Assembly: GCF_000697965.2 (NCBI RefSeq)
Contig: NZ_CP015880.1
Location: forward strand, 2,924,001 to 2,988,000
DNA from: Ensifer adhaerens
Lineage (GTDB): Bacteria; Pseudomonadota; Alphaproteobacteria; Rhizobiales; Rhizobiaceae
DNA: 64,000 nt
Direction of reading: 5' to 3'
Shown: in pieces, positions 25,318-33,690 of the stretch
Numbering within the stretch: position 1 is the first letter of the stretch
How the letters are laid out: the number at the start of each line of letters is the position of its first letter
Program-made: the position numbers and the translations under genes
Notes under the pieces: generated by a model
The model's input: the letters and a program-made list of their open reading frames with translations, nothing else
Told to the model about the DNA's origin: nothing
Database searches by the model: none

Positions 25318-25791
25318 ATGAGCAGTTCCCTTGCTGCCATTCATGTCGCCAAGAAGAAACTCGGCCTGGACGATGACACCTACCGTGCCAAGCTCACTCA
25401 CATCACCGGCAAGGCCTCGACCAAAGACATGACAGAGCAAGAACGTCAGAGAGTGCTCGCCGTCTTCCGAAACGAAGGTTTCCAACCGGCGCCGAGCGCT
25501 TCTCGGCCGAACGGTCGTGCCAAGCTCACTGGTCGCTTTGCCAGCAAGCTGCAGTCGCTCTGGATCGCCTGCTACAATCTCGGCATCGTCGCGAACCGCG
25601 ACGACGCGGCAGTGGCTTTTTTGACAGCTTTAGCGGAATTTACGTTTTTCCGGTTTTGGGTGTCAAAATTCCGGAAAATCGCGGCGAGCTACAGCCGTAC
25701 AAGCAAACTATTATCGATTCCTTCGGGAACGAATGGTAGCGGAGGAGGGATTCGAACCCCCGACACAAGGATTATGATTCCTCTGCTCTAA
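25318..25791 (+). pseudogene. GemA/Mu gp16-like regulatory protein, C-terminally disrupted
   Basis: The first 100 residues match phage regulatory protein GemA (DUF1018): AIHVAKKKLGLDDDTYRAKLTHITGKAS, then MTEQERQRVL and LQSLWIACYNLGIV. GGGAGG precedes the ATG. Homology stops near codon 100 (about 25620) and the frame then runs through AT-rich non-homologous sequence into the tRNA gene, so the C-terminal third has been replaced. In phage Mu, GemA alters host gene expression and DNA supercoiling. Confidence 0.65.
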
Positions 25792-25810
25792 CCTACTGAG
25801 CTACTCCGCC
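25734..25810 (-). tRNA. tRNA-Met (CAU), elongator type
   Basis: 77-nt cloverleaf including an encoded CCA. The acceptor stem GGCGGAG pairs with CTCCGCT (one G-U), with a standard D arm, anticodon loop ATCATAA (anticodon CAT) and T arm GGGGG-TTCGAAT-CCCTC. It has a normal paired first base and no GGG/CCC anticodon stem, so it is not the initiator. A lysidine-modified tRNA-Ile is possible with this anticodon but less likely from the overall sequence. Confidence 0.92.
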
Positions 25811-25945
25811 GGGTACCGCGTCAGGGCTTCGAAGTGGAAGCCGTCTTGACTGGACGGGCGGCTTATACGGCCCGCTTCCGCCCACTGTCAACCCAAGTCT
25901 CCGGGAAAATGTGAAGTTTTCACAACAGCCCGGAAATCAAGGGCT

Positions 25946-27142
25946 TCAGGCGGCTGCCTGCGCCGAAAGCAGCGCCTTCAGCGCGGCTTCTGCGCCGGCT
26001 TCGCGTTCCGATTTGCGAATAAATCCGCCGCCATAAACGCGCGCATCCTCGCCGACGCCGGAATAGAGCGCGCAGGCTTGGCCGGGTGCAATACCGGCTT
26101 CGCCTTCCGCAAGCTCCACATAGATGCCCTCTTCGTCCATCGCGAGCACGGCAGGCGCCGGCTGGCGGGTGGAGCGCACCTTGGCGAAACATTCAAAGCC
26201 CCGCGCAGCGGCCACTTCGACGTCCTCATCACCCAGCCAGTTGACGTCGCGCAGGTAGACGCGGCGCGTTTCCAGCGCCTCCTTGGGGCCGACGATGACG
26301 CGGCGCGAGCGGGCGTCGAGATAGACGACGTAGAGCGGCTCGCCGGTCGCAACGCCGATGCCGCGGCGCTGGCCGATCGTGTAGTGCAGGATGCCCTCAT
26401 GCGTGCCGAGCACGCGGCCGTCGAGATGCACGATCTCGCCGGAAAGCGCTGCATTCGGCTTCAGCTTCGACACGATGTCGCTGTACTTGCCCTGGGGCAC
26501 GAAACAGATGTCCTGGCTGTCTGCCTTCTGGGCGACGACGAGGCCCATCTCCTCGGCGAGCTTGCGGGTCTCGGCCTTGGAGAGATGCCCCAAGGGGAAG
26601 CGCAGATAGTCGATCTGCTCCTGCGTCGTTGCAAAGAGGAAGTAGCTCTGGTCGCGATCGGCATCCGTCGGCCGGTAGAGCGCCCGCTGGCCGGCATAGC
26701 GCGGTTTCGGGCTCGGGCGCGAGCGGATGTAGTGGCCGGTCGCCAGCGCATCGGCGCCAAGCTCCTTGGCGGTCAAAAGCAGGTCGGCAAACTTGACCGT
26801 CTGGTTACAGGCAACGCAAGGGATCGGCGTTTCGCCGGCGATATAGCTTTCGGCGAAGGGATTGATCACCGTTTCGCGGAAGCGCGCTTCGTAGTCGAGC
26901 ACGTAGTGGGGAATGCCGAGGGTTTCGCAGACGCGGCGTGCATCGTCGATGTCCTGGCCGGCACAGCAGGAGCCGGCACGGTGCACGGCGGCGCCGTGAT
27001 CGTAGAGCTGCAGCGTGATGCCGAGAACGTCGTAGCCCTCGCGTTTGAGCAGGCCGGCAACGACGGAACTATCGACGCCACCGGACATGGCAACGACGAC
27101 ACGCGTATCTTCGGGCTTGCGGTCAAAATCGAGACTGTTCAC
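25946..27142 (-). CDS. mnmA: tRNA-specific 2-thiouridylase MnmA
   Basis: ATP-dependent enzyme of 398 aa that puts sulfur on U34 of tRNA-Lys, -Glu and -Gln. The PP-loop is [13 protein letters not shown] (near 19), the first Cys lies in [11 protein letters not shown], and the second is in [10 protein letters not shown]. The most likely start is the GTG at 27142 (NSLDFDRKP follows), which gives the usual length for alphaproteobacterial MnmA; an ATG at 27199 is in frame but adds a poorly conserved extension. Monocistronic, downstream of nothing on its strand nearby. Confidence 0.92.
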   Translation of the reverse strand: MNSLDFDRKPEDTRVVVAMSGGVDSSVVAGLLKREGYDVLGITLQLYDHGAAVHRAGSCCAGQDIDDARRVCETLGIPHYVLDYEARFRETVINPFAESYIAGETPIPCVACNQTVKFADLLLTAKELGADALATGHYIRSRPSPKPRYAGQRALYRPTDADRDQSYFLFATTQEQIDYLRFPLGHLSKAETRKLAEEMGLVVAQKADSQDICFVPQGKYSDIVSKLKPNAALSGEIVHLDGRVLGTHEGILHYTIGQRRGIGVATGEPLYVVYLDARSRRVIVGPKEALETRRVYLRDVNWLGDEDVEVAAARGFECFAKVRSTRQPAPAVLAMDEEGIYVELAEGEAGIAPGQACALYSGVGEDARVYGGGFIRKSEREAGAEAALKALLSAQAAA

Positions 27143-27366
27143 GGGATCCAATCCGGCCTTCGGGCGGCAACCTTGCGCCTGCCCTGTTTCACGCTTCATG
27201 CGATGCTTTGCCGAGGAACTCTCGGCCCACGGCATCTTCGGCTCCGCGGCGGCCGGCATCAATCGGATGCATAGAGCGCGTCGCGGCACTTTCAGTTCCG
27301 CGACATATAGAAACTTGTCCGTCCGGCGGCAAGGCCGGCCGCTGCCGCTGCCCGGCCTTAAAGGCG

Positions 27367-28116
27367 TCAGATCAGCTTCAATCGCATGGCGCGGGCAATC
27401 GCCTGCATGCGGTTGACGGCATCGAGCTTGCGGGTCGCGCTCTTGAAGTAGCTGCTGACCGTGTAGGTCGAGATCCCCAGGATGATGCCGATCTCGTCGC
27501 TGCTCTTGCCGGCAGCCGCCCAGCGCAGACATTCCAACTCGCGGCTCGAGAGTTTTTCACGTGCCGTATTGCCGGTGTCGAAGGTGCGCTCCAGGCATTC
27601 GAAAAGCTGGACCAGCGTGAGATACAGCGTCGCCCGCTCGACGCCGGCAGGTGCCTCGCGGCGGCCCGAAAGCATGGCGATGAAGGGATCGCCGCCACTC
27701 GTGTGCAGCAGCACCGCGAAATGGCGCGCCATCTCCGGATGGGCCAGCAGGCGGTGCACCATGGCCTCGTCCGCGGGCTTGGCCGCAACATCGAGCAGCT
27801 CGGCCCCGCCGGTCACCGGCAGCTTGGTGAACCGCAACTTTTCGACCAGCCCGCTCGACTGGAAAGTCTCGCAGGCGTCGTACTGGCGCACCAGTTCGGA
27901 CGGCCAGTTGCTGAGCACCAGCCGCTCGGAAAAGCGCTGCTGTTCGGCCAGCGGCATGCGCGCGATCATGAAATGGCCGAAGCCATAGCGCGCGATCAAC
28001 CGCCGCATGAGATGCAGAAGTTCGTACTCGGTGCGGACGGTGGCCGTATCGATGTCCGAAAACATCTCCACCGTTTCAGCCTCGCGCAGCAAGGCCGGTT
28101 CATGCGATTCCTTCAT
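27367..28116 (-). CDS. LuxR-family transcriptional regulator with autoinducer-binding-type domain
   Basis: Protein of 249 aa. The N-terminal 165 residues have the look of the autoinducer-binding domain ([10 protein letters not shown], then [13 protein letters not shown]). The C-terminal 65 residues are a GerE/LuxR helix-turn-helix ([43 protein letters not shown]). No luxI-type synthase gene is near, so this is either an orphan (solo) LuxR or a non-AHL sensor. The family has several members in Sinorhizobium and the sequence alone does not tell which one this is. Confidence 0.8.
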   Translation of the reverse strand: MKESHEPALLREAETVEMFSDIDTATVRTEYELLHLMRRLIARYGFGHFMIARMPLAEQQRFSERLVLSNWPSELVRQYDACETFQSSGLVEKLRFTKLPVTGGAELLDVAAKPADEAMVHRLLAHPEMARHFAVLLHTSGGDPFIAMLSGRREAPAGVERATLYLTLVQLFECLERTFDTGNTAREKLSSRELECLRWAAAGKSSDEIGIILGISTYTVSSYFKSATRKLDAVNRMQAIARAMRLKLI

Positions 28117-28594
28117 CTGCGATCACCACATCCCCGGCGCCACCGCACCGGTCGAGAGAAATACAAACAACGCCCCACATCTTCAGGAGCATGAAATTCA
28201 CCCGACAGGCGAAATAAAACTGCCGCTCCCGGCCTGCCCGCGAAAGAAACGCGCCCGGTTGTGAAAACTATGACGATGCACCAAGAATGAATGCGGGAGC
28301 GTACATACGACGCTCATCCTTATTTCGGGGCTTCGTTACCAAAAATTTTAGTTAAAGTGAAATGTGGTATTTGCATGGCTCCCATGTCAATTCCGGGAGA
28401 ATCCGGATTGTTCTCAAGCGTTTCCACAAGTCGGGGAAATATTGCCCCAAGATCTAAGGGGCGCCACACGCGGATAAAAGCCCGCCGGAAGTGTCTCAAA
28501 TTATGAGCAAATTGTTACTTGACGCTTAGGCAAATGTTAAATGTGGCAGGCTAAGGTCACGGTCATATGGTCTTGAGTTTGTGTAGAGAGTCCC
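28117..28594. promoter_or_regulatory. Intergenic control region of the luxR-type gene and sciP
   Basis: 478 bp without a convincing gene. It is AT-rich near sciP and contains TTGACG at 28519-28524 as a possible -35 element, plus two similar words GTTAAA...ATGTGG (around 28351) and GTTAAATGTGG (around 28536) whose TTAA cores resemble CtrA half-sites. sciP expression depends on CtrA in Caulobacter, so CtrA control is plausible. A 71-codon open frame at 28291 has no support. Confidence 0.35.
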
Positions 28595-28870
28595 ATGACC
28601 GAAATGATGCGACCACGCGTGAAATATGTCATCGGCCCCGATGGCAGCCCTCTGACGATTGCGGATCTGCCGCCGGCTAATACCCGGCGCTGGGTGATCC
28701 GCAGGAAGGCTGAGGTTGTTGCCGCCGTGCGCGGTGGCCTGTTGAGCCTGGAAGAGGCGTGCGAACGCTATACCCTTACCGTCGAGGAGTTCCTGTCCTG
28801 GCAGTCCTCGATCAACGATCACGGTCTCGCCGGCCTGCGCACCACTCGCATCCAGCAGTATCGCCACTAG
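28595..28870 (+). CDS. sciP: CtrA inhibitor SciP (DUF1153)
   Basis: Protein of 91 aa with the conserved core GPDGSPLTIADLPP...RWVIRRKAEVVAAVRGGLLSLEEACERYTLTVEEFLSWQ, a trihelical helix-turn-helix. In Caulobacter SciP binds CtrA and blocks its recruitment of RNA polymerase in G1 cells. It sits 1.6 kb from ctrA, as part of a conserved cell-cycle block. A second ATG four codons in (MMRPR) is an alternative start. Confidence 0.92.
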   Translation: MTEMMRPRVKYVIGPDGSPLTIADLPPANTRRWVIRRKAEVVAAVRGGLLSLEEACERYTLTVEEFLSWQSSINDHGLAGLRTTRIQQYRH

Positions 28871-29076
28871 TTCGCCCATCACAGGGCCATAGGTCGCGCG
28901 GCGGCTCCGGGTTTCCCGGGGCCGCCGCCGTCGTTTTTCCAGGTCCCGCGCGCACCGGCATTGGTTGCGTTTAACGAACGCTCTGTCCTCCGGCGATGGC
29001 GGGGCAGGCGATTCCGATTTGCGGAAAACTGCGCTAGCTTCCACGCAGACAAACCCGTTCATCAAGGAAGGCTGCC

Positions 29077-29358
29077 ATGGAAATTATGCACGAGGAAACC
29101 GGATCGCACGGCCGCTATTCGACATCAGTCGAAGGCCATACCGGTGAAATGACCTATTCGCGCACCTCGCCTCAACTGATCATCGTCGATCATACGCTCG
29201 TTCCGGATGCTCTGCGCGGCAAGGGTGTCGGCCAGGCGCTGGCCAAGCATGCGATCGAGGAAGCCCGCAGGGGCGGCTGGAAGATCATTCCGCTCTGCCC
29301 TTTCATGAAGGCCCAGGCGATGCGACATCCCGAATGGCAGGATGTCATCCAGGGTTGA
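29077..29358 (+). CDS. Small GNAT-like acetyltransferase (NATD1/YjdJ type)
   Basis: Compact protein of 93 aa of the GNAT-related family with the pattern LVPDALRGKGVGQALAKHAIEEARRGGWKIIPLCPFM (about 43-80), i.e. acetyl-CoA pyrophosphate loop and the Cys-Pro-Phe motif of this family. AGGAAGG precedes the ATG. Substrate unknown; the family includes minimal single-domain acetyltransferases. Confidence 0.85.
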   Translation: MEIMHEETGSHGRYSTSVEGHTGEMTYSRTSPQLIIVDHTLVPDALRGKGVGQALAKHAIEEARRGGWKIIPLCPFMKAQAMRHPEWQDVIQG

Positions 29359-29686
29359 GACAACCGCGGCAGCCACCGCACAAATCTTAAATCGAAATCG
29401 CGACCTTGGCGCGTCTTGAAAGAGGCGCGGCCCTGCAGGCCCCAAAATGAGAAGACCCGCCCGGATGCCGAGGCATCGGGCGGGTCTTTTTGTCTTGTCA
29501 CGATCGTGCCGGATCGGATCATGCCAGCCGCATGATCCGTCAAGGATGGAACCATCTGCTCCGAAACGGGCAATCGGCCCGTCCAACGGACAAATCCCCC
29601 TTGCCGGATCCGGCTCGGGGTTCAAATCACCCTTTGGAACAAGGCGTTACGGCCCGCTGCGCCGGATTTTGGCGCAGGAGCCGCAG
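29359..29686. other. Intergenic region with a terminator only
   Basis: 328 bp between the small acetyltransferase and fliJ (convergent). Apart from the terminator at 29453-29491 I see no gene or clear site. Confidence 0.5.
29453..29491 (+). terminator. Rho-independent terminator
   Basis: Long GC-rich stem AGACCCGCCC(G)GATGCC / GGCATCGGGCGGGTCT with one bulged base, followed by TTTTT. It lies 95 nt after the small acetyltransferase gene and reads on the plus strand. Confidence 0.85.
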
Positions 29687-30037
29687 CTATGCCCGCAGGC
29701 GGGTCGACGTGTCCCGCTCTTCGAGGGCCGCCGCCTTCGCGTATTCAGCCTGCACTTCTTCGAGCGCGAGTTCGGCAGCATCCTGCTGCGTCTTCAGTTC
29801 GCGAATGGAAACCTGAAGATTGTCGGCTCTTTGACGTGCGGCCTTGGCGAAGGTGGGATAGGCGAAGTGCTGGGGATCGGAGATACCCGACTTCTTCTCC
29901 TCGAAAATAATCTGATTTTCCAGATCCTTGGTCATCCGTTCGAACTCAGCCATCATCATCTGAAGCTGGTTCAGCTGACGCTGCTTCTCCCGGACCTGAA
30001 ATTCCTTCAGGCGGACAAGGCTCTCACGTGCTTTCAT
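29687..30037 (-). CDS. fliJ: Flagellar export protein FliJ
   Basis: Protein of 116 aa that is a continuous coiled coil rich in Gln, Glu, Arg and Ala (LVRLKEFQVREKQRQLNQLQ near the start), as in FliJ, the central stalk/chaperone-escort component of the flagellar export ATPase. The start is at the internal ATG (MKARESL); the upstream open frame lies in the promoter region. It is divergent from ctrA, consistent with CtrA control of flagellar genes. Confidence 0.8.
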   Translation of the reverse strand: MKARESLVRLKEFQVREKQRQLNQLQMMMAEFERMTKDLENQIIFEEKKSGISDPQHFAYPTFAKAARQRADNLQVSIRELKTQQDAAELALEEVQAEYAKAAALEERDTSTRLRA

Positions 30038-30478
30038 ACGCAATACTCCCGTGGATAACGAGACCCCGGTTACTGATTTGCCCGCGAGCCGGCCCGAACA
30101 GGGCCGGAAACGAAAAATCTTCAGCGATATTAACAAAAGCCTACCGCTGGTAACCTTTCGTTTACGGGCATCGTTAATCATAGGCGTGATGATTTAAGGC
30201 TCCGTAAATGCTGAGGCACGAAATGTGACCGCCCCGGCATTAACGAGTCAGAAGAGTCAGATAACGGCATTTCCTCATGTTTCACATGAGATTAGCCGTT
30301 CTGGATTCACGTTTGAAATCAGGAGACTGCTAAAAATATTTAACAAACTCGATACACCTTGCCAGAGGGAATCAGAATTTGTTAACCATTTGGTGGCAGC
30401 CTCCAAATCAGGCAACGACTGGATCCGTATCGCGTAAGGGTGCCACGACAACCTTGGGCGGCGGAAAAGGGGAAGAAT
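30038..30478. promoter_or_regulatory. fliJ-ctrA promoter region with CcrM sites and CtrA half-sites
   Basis: 441-bp control region. Four GANTC methylation sites of CcrM lie within 130 bp (30245-30249, 30254-30258, 30304-30308, 30369-30373). A perfect CtrA half-site TTAACCAT lies at 30382-30389, a near match TTAATCAT at 30174-30181, and further TTAAC words at 30240 and 30341. In Caulobacter ctrA transcription depends on the methylation state of a GANTC site and on CtrA autoregulation, and the same logic is readable here. Confidence 0.65.
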
Positions 30479-31180
30479 ATGCGGGTTCTATTAATTGAAG
30501 ACGACAGTGCAACGGCTCAGAGCATTGAGCTGATGCTCAAGTCCGAGAGTTTCAACGTCTACACCACCGATCTCGGTGAAGAAGGCGTCGATCTCGGCAA
30601 ACTTTATGACTATGACATCATCCTTCTCGACCTCAATCTGCCGGACATGTCCGGCTACGAAGTCTTGAGAACGCTGCGTCTTTCCAAGGTGAAGACACCC
30701 ATCCTGATTCTTTCGGGTATGGCCGGCATCGAAGACAAGGTTCGCGGCCTGGGCTTCGGCGCAGACGACTACATGACCAAGCCGTTCCACAAGGACGAAC
30801 TGGTCGCTCGCATTCATGCGATCGTCCGCCGCTCCAAGGGCCACGCCCAGTCGGTCATCTCCACCGGCGAGCTCATCGTCAACCTGGATGCCAAGACGGT
30901 TGAAGTCGGCGGACAGCGCGTCCACCTGACCGGCAAGGAATACCAGATGCTCGAGCTGCTCTCGCTGCGCAAGGGCACGACGCTCACCAAGGAAATGTTC
31001 CTGAACCACCTCTACGGCGGCATGGACGAGCCGGAACTGAAGATCATCGACGTCTTCATCTGCAAGCTGCGCAAGAAGCTTGCAAACGCCGCCGGCGGCG
31101 CCAACTACATCGAAACCGTCTGGGGCCGCGGCTATGTGCTGCGCGAGCCGGATGGTGCCGAATACGCCGAAACTGCCTGA
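30479..31180 (+). CDS. ctrA: Cell cycle master response regulator CtrA
   Basis: OmpR-type response regulator of 233 aa. The receiver domain (1-120) has acidic pair ED at 8-9 (LIEDDS), phospho-acceptor Asp in [14 protein letters not shown] (near 51), and Lys in [19 protein letters not shown]. The C-terminal winged helix (about 128-225) carries [31 protein letters not shown], the near-invariant CtrA signature. It controls replication, division and flagellar genes in alphaproteobacteria. A GGAAAAGGGGAAG site precedes the ATG. The C terminus (GAEYAETA) ends in small residues as expected for ClpXP-dependent turnover. Confidence 0.95.
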   Translation: MRVLLIEDDSATAQSIELMLKSESFNVYTTDLGEEGVDLGKLYDYDIILLDLNLPDMSGYEVLRTLRLSKVKTPILILSGMAGIEDKVRGLGFGADDYMTKPFHKDELVARIHAIVRRSKGHAQSVISTGELIVNLDAKTVEVGGQRVHLTGKEYQMLELLSLRKGTTLTKEMFLNHLYGGMDEPELKIIDVFICKLRKKLANAAGGANYIETVWGRGYVLREPDGAEYAETA

Positions 31181-31240
31181 TTCCCCGCCAGGGCTTGCAC
31201 CGATCCCCGCATGATGCGGGCCCGACATTCAAGAGTTTCG

Positions 31241-31272
31241 CAAAACCCGCCTATGAGGCGGGTTTTGTTTTG
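31241..31272 (+). terminator. ctrA terminator
   Basis: Perfect 12-bp stem CAAAACCCGCCT / AGGCGGGTTTTG (31241-31252, 31256-31267) with loop ATG, continuing into TTT. It lies 60 nt after the ctrA stop. Confidence 0.85.
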
Positions 31273-31391
31273 CGCGCAAACGACCACGCTTGCCGGTCCT
31301 GCAATGCCCGGCGGATGCCAGGGTTGCGCGCGCCTGCACCCTCCCCTTCCCCGACGCTCGAAAATCTGATCCGCTCGCCCGCTCCGCACAC

Positions 31392-31421
31392 AACAAAAAG
31401 CCGCGGCAAACGCCACGGCTT
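31392..31421 (-). terminator. Terminator of the receiver-domain gene
   Basis: 9-bp stem (31398-31406 with 31413-31421, one G-U pair). Read on the minus strand it is followed by a run of five T. It lies just downstream of the single-domain response regulator. Confidence 0.7.
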
Positions 31422-31454
31422 GATTTTGCTGCAAACAGATCAGGATAAGGCGGC

Positions 31455-31823
31455 TCAGGCCGCCATCGACTGGCTCGCGAAAACGCTGGTCAGGATCTTG
31501 CGGTCGAAAGGCTTCAGCAGGAAGTCGTCCGCGCCAGCGCGCTTGCCGGCCATCATCTTCTTCAGGTCTGCCTCGACGACGCAGTAATAGATCCGCACCG
31601 AAGGGCCGTTCGGCAACCGCCGAATATTGCCGATGAGCTCGAGCGCGCCTTCGAGGCCCGCGTCGATGATCAGGATGTTCGGGAGTTCCGCTTCGCAGCG
31701 CACAAGCGCCTCGAGGCTGTTCGACGCCTCGTAAACCATGAAGCCCATGCCGGAGAGGATACGTTTTCCAACTTTCCGCACGACATCCGAGCCGTCGGCA
31801 ATCATCAAACGTCGCATGTCCAA
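31455..31823 (-). CDS. Single-domain response regulator (receiver), partly degenerate
   Basis: A 122-aa receiver domain without an output domain. The phospho-acceptor position is LIIDAG (Asp near 54) and the conserved Lys is in DDFLLKPFD (near 105). Two usual features are weak: the N-terminal acidic pair reads ADG, with a single acid, and the Thr/Ser switch position falls in IYYCVVEAD, with Cys/Val instead. It lies between ctrA and chpT, so a role in the CtrA phosphorelay is likely, but it is neither CpdR nor DivK by sequence. Confidence 0.8.
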   Translation of the reverse strand: MDMRRLMIADGSDVVRKVGKRILSGMGFMVYEASNSLEALVRCEAELPNILIIDAGLEGALELIGNIRRLPNGPSVRIYYCVVEADLKKMMAGKRAGADDFLLKPFDRKILTSVFASQSMAA

Positions 31824-32070
31824 CTCCCTTCGCCACTTACCTATACGCGTATCGGCATTCTTGAAACAACTCTATACAAATTTGGGAAAGATTTCGTTAC
31901 GGAGTTTGCTTAACGAAGCTTTTCCGAGCAGGATCAACACGCTGAAAACATTAAATTTTCCAGAATACGAGCGAGATCGAAACGCATATGGCAGATACGT
32001 TTCCGCCGGATGCGATGGCACCCGGCGGCTGTCGAGAAGTCACGAAATCGGAATACCTGGCGCCGCCGAA

Positions 32071-32721
32071 TTAAACCTCAGGCTGCATTTTGGCCGTAAA
32101 GATGATTTCCTCGCCGGTCGAGGTAACGGCGATTTCCATGCGCGCCTCCTCGCCGAGAAGCACGGTGTAATAGGGCTGGATCGAATGGGCATCGACCGCC
32201 TCTTCCGGCGTGCCGGACAGGAGTTCCACCAGCCTCGGCGGTACCCGCATCATCCGGCCCTTCGCAACGAGCGTGAACGCGGCGTCGAATTCCGGATTTT
32301 CGAGCGTCACGTCGATCGAGCCGCCGCGCGGAATGGCGCCGTAGGCAATCAAGAAGAGGTTCAGAAGCAGCTTGACCCGGTTCTTGGCGATGATCGCCCG
32401 CGGGCCGTGCCAATTGACCTCGGTCTTCTTCTCGGCAGCGGCAAAATCCTTGGCGGCCTTTTCCGCTTCGCCGGTGTCGATCGACGCGCCGACCGAACCC
32501 GAGGCACCGAAGGCAAGGCGCGCAAACTTCAGCCGGACAGAGGCGTTGAGCGCGCTCGTGCGGATGAGGTCCATCGCATCGGCATCGGCGCCGCCCTCGT
32601 CGAGCAGTTCCAGGCCGTTGTTGATGGCGCCGACCGGGGAAATGATGTCGTGGCAAACCCGGCTGCACAGAAGCGCGGCCAGATCGGGTCCCGTCAATGT
32701 CAGGTTCGGATTCGTTGCCAT
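32071..32721 (-). CDS. chpT: Histidine phosphotransferase ChpT
   Basis: Protein of 216 aa of the HPTransfase family. The phosphorylated His is in SRVCHDIISPVGAINNGLELL (near 23), followed by a degenerate HATPase-like domain (KNRVKLLLNLFLIAYGAIPRGG). ChpT passes phosphate from the CckA kinase to CtrA and CpdR. The ATG at 32721 has AAGGAA upstream. Placement beside ctrA fits its partner role. Confidence 0.92.
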   Translation of the reverse strand: MATNPNLTLTGPDLAALLCSRVCHDIISPVGAINNGLELLDEGGADADAMDLIRTSALNASVRLKFARLAFGASGSVGASIDTGEAEKAAKDFAAAEKKTEVNWHGPRAIIAKNRVKLLLNLFLIAYGAIPRGGSIDVTLENPEFDAAFTLVAKGRMMRVPPRLVELLSGTPEEAVDAHSIQPYYTVLLGEEARMEIAVTSTGEEIIFTAKMQPEV

Positions 32722-32995
32722 CTTAGTTCCTTGTTTGGTGCCATCGGCCGTCGCCTGGAGCACGCGCCGTGGTCACGCCGGTAAACCCTCACGCGTGAAG
32801 ACGCAAGTCATGAGCTGCCCGGCGCAGCCGTTCATCAGTGGAACATAATGACACCACATTTGGTAAACCGATTGTTAAGACCATCAGTTCAAATTGCATG
32901 GCATTGGTCCAGACCCCAACTGGCCGAGCAGTGATCTGACTGTCGGCCACTGCAAACCCGCAAGCGAGCAATTTTCGCGCCTGACGGAGGATATG

Positions 32996-33589
32996 ATGCA
33001 TCAGATCATGAAGGCAGCCACATCGGCTGGCCGTGTTGTCCTGGCCACGATGTTTCTGGTCGCCGGCGCCCTGTCCGCTGCGCACGCCCAGTCGGCGAAC
33101 AACAACAGCCAATACACAATGCAGGAAATCGTCGATGCCGGTCACGGCTTCTTCGGCGAAACCTCGGGCGGCCTTGCCAAGGTCGTCGAACGTGCCTTTG
33201 AACGCTACGGCCTGCCGAACGGCTACATTCTCGGGCAGGAAGGCTCAGGCGCGTTCATCGCCGGCCTCACCTATGGCGAAGGCGAGCTCAACACCAAGAA
33301 TGCCGGACAGCACAGCGTCTTCTGGCAGGGTCCGTCGCTCGGCATCGACTGGGGTGGCCAGGGCAGCCGCGCCATGATGCTCGTCTACAATCTGCCGAGC
33401 GTGCCGGCGCTCTACAAGCGCTTCGGCGGCGTCTCCGGCTCGGCCTATGTGGTTGCCGGCGTCGGCATGACGGTGCTGACCGACGAGAACATCGTCGTGG
33501 TGCCGATCCGCACCGGCATCGGCGCGCGCCTCGGCGTCAATGTCGGCTACCTCAAGATGACCCAGACCCCCACCTGGAATCCCTTCTAA
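32996..33589 (+). CDS. eipA: Envelope integrity protein EipA (DUF1134)
   Basis: Periplasmic protein of about 197 aa with a signal peptide ending at SAAHAQS, then the DUF1134 domain (IVDAGHGFFGETSGGLAKVVERAFERYG, PNGYILGQEGSGAFIAGLTYGEG, GPSLGIDWGGQGSRAMMLVYNLP). EipA is needed for cell-envelope integrity in Brucella and other alphaproteobacteria. GGAGG precedes three possible ATGs at 32993, 32996 and 33008; 32996 has good spacing. The open frame upstream to 32894 is not supported. Confidence 0.88.
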   Translation: MHQIMKAATSAGRVVLATMFLVAGALSAAHAQSANNNSQYTMQEIVDAGHGFFGETSGGLAKVVERAFERYGLPNGYILGQEGSGAFIAGLTYGEGELNTKNAGQHSVFWQGPSLGIDWGGQGSRAMMLVYNLPSVPALYKRFGGVSGSAYVVAGVGMTVLTDENIVVVPIRTGIGARLGVNVGYLKMTQTPTWNPF

Positions 33590-33690
33590 GACCGTTGCCG
33601 GACCTGCCTGTCGCAAAATCCGGCACCATAGACTTGCAGCGCACGAAACGTCATGTTTAGTGCAAGGAAGCGGAAGATGGAGCGCCTGCC

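Larger units (their letters stand above)
23070..25733. mobile_element. Remnant of a Mu-like transposable prophage with inserted genes
   Basis: Two early-region genes of Mu-like phages, a DUF3164 gene and GemA (Mu gp16), occur on the plus strand about 1.7 kb apart, both truncated. Two minus-strand genes for related membrane proteins fill the space between them. No transposase A/B, repressor or structural gene is present. The right edge lies next to an intact tRNA-Met gene. Boundaries are approximate. Confidence 0.6.

Noticed and set aside
28291..28506. 71-codon frame before sciP
   Set aside because: No ribosome site, no recognisable features, and it lies in an AT-rich control region.
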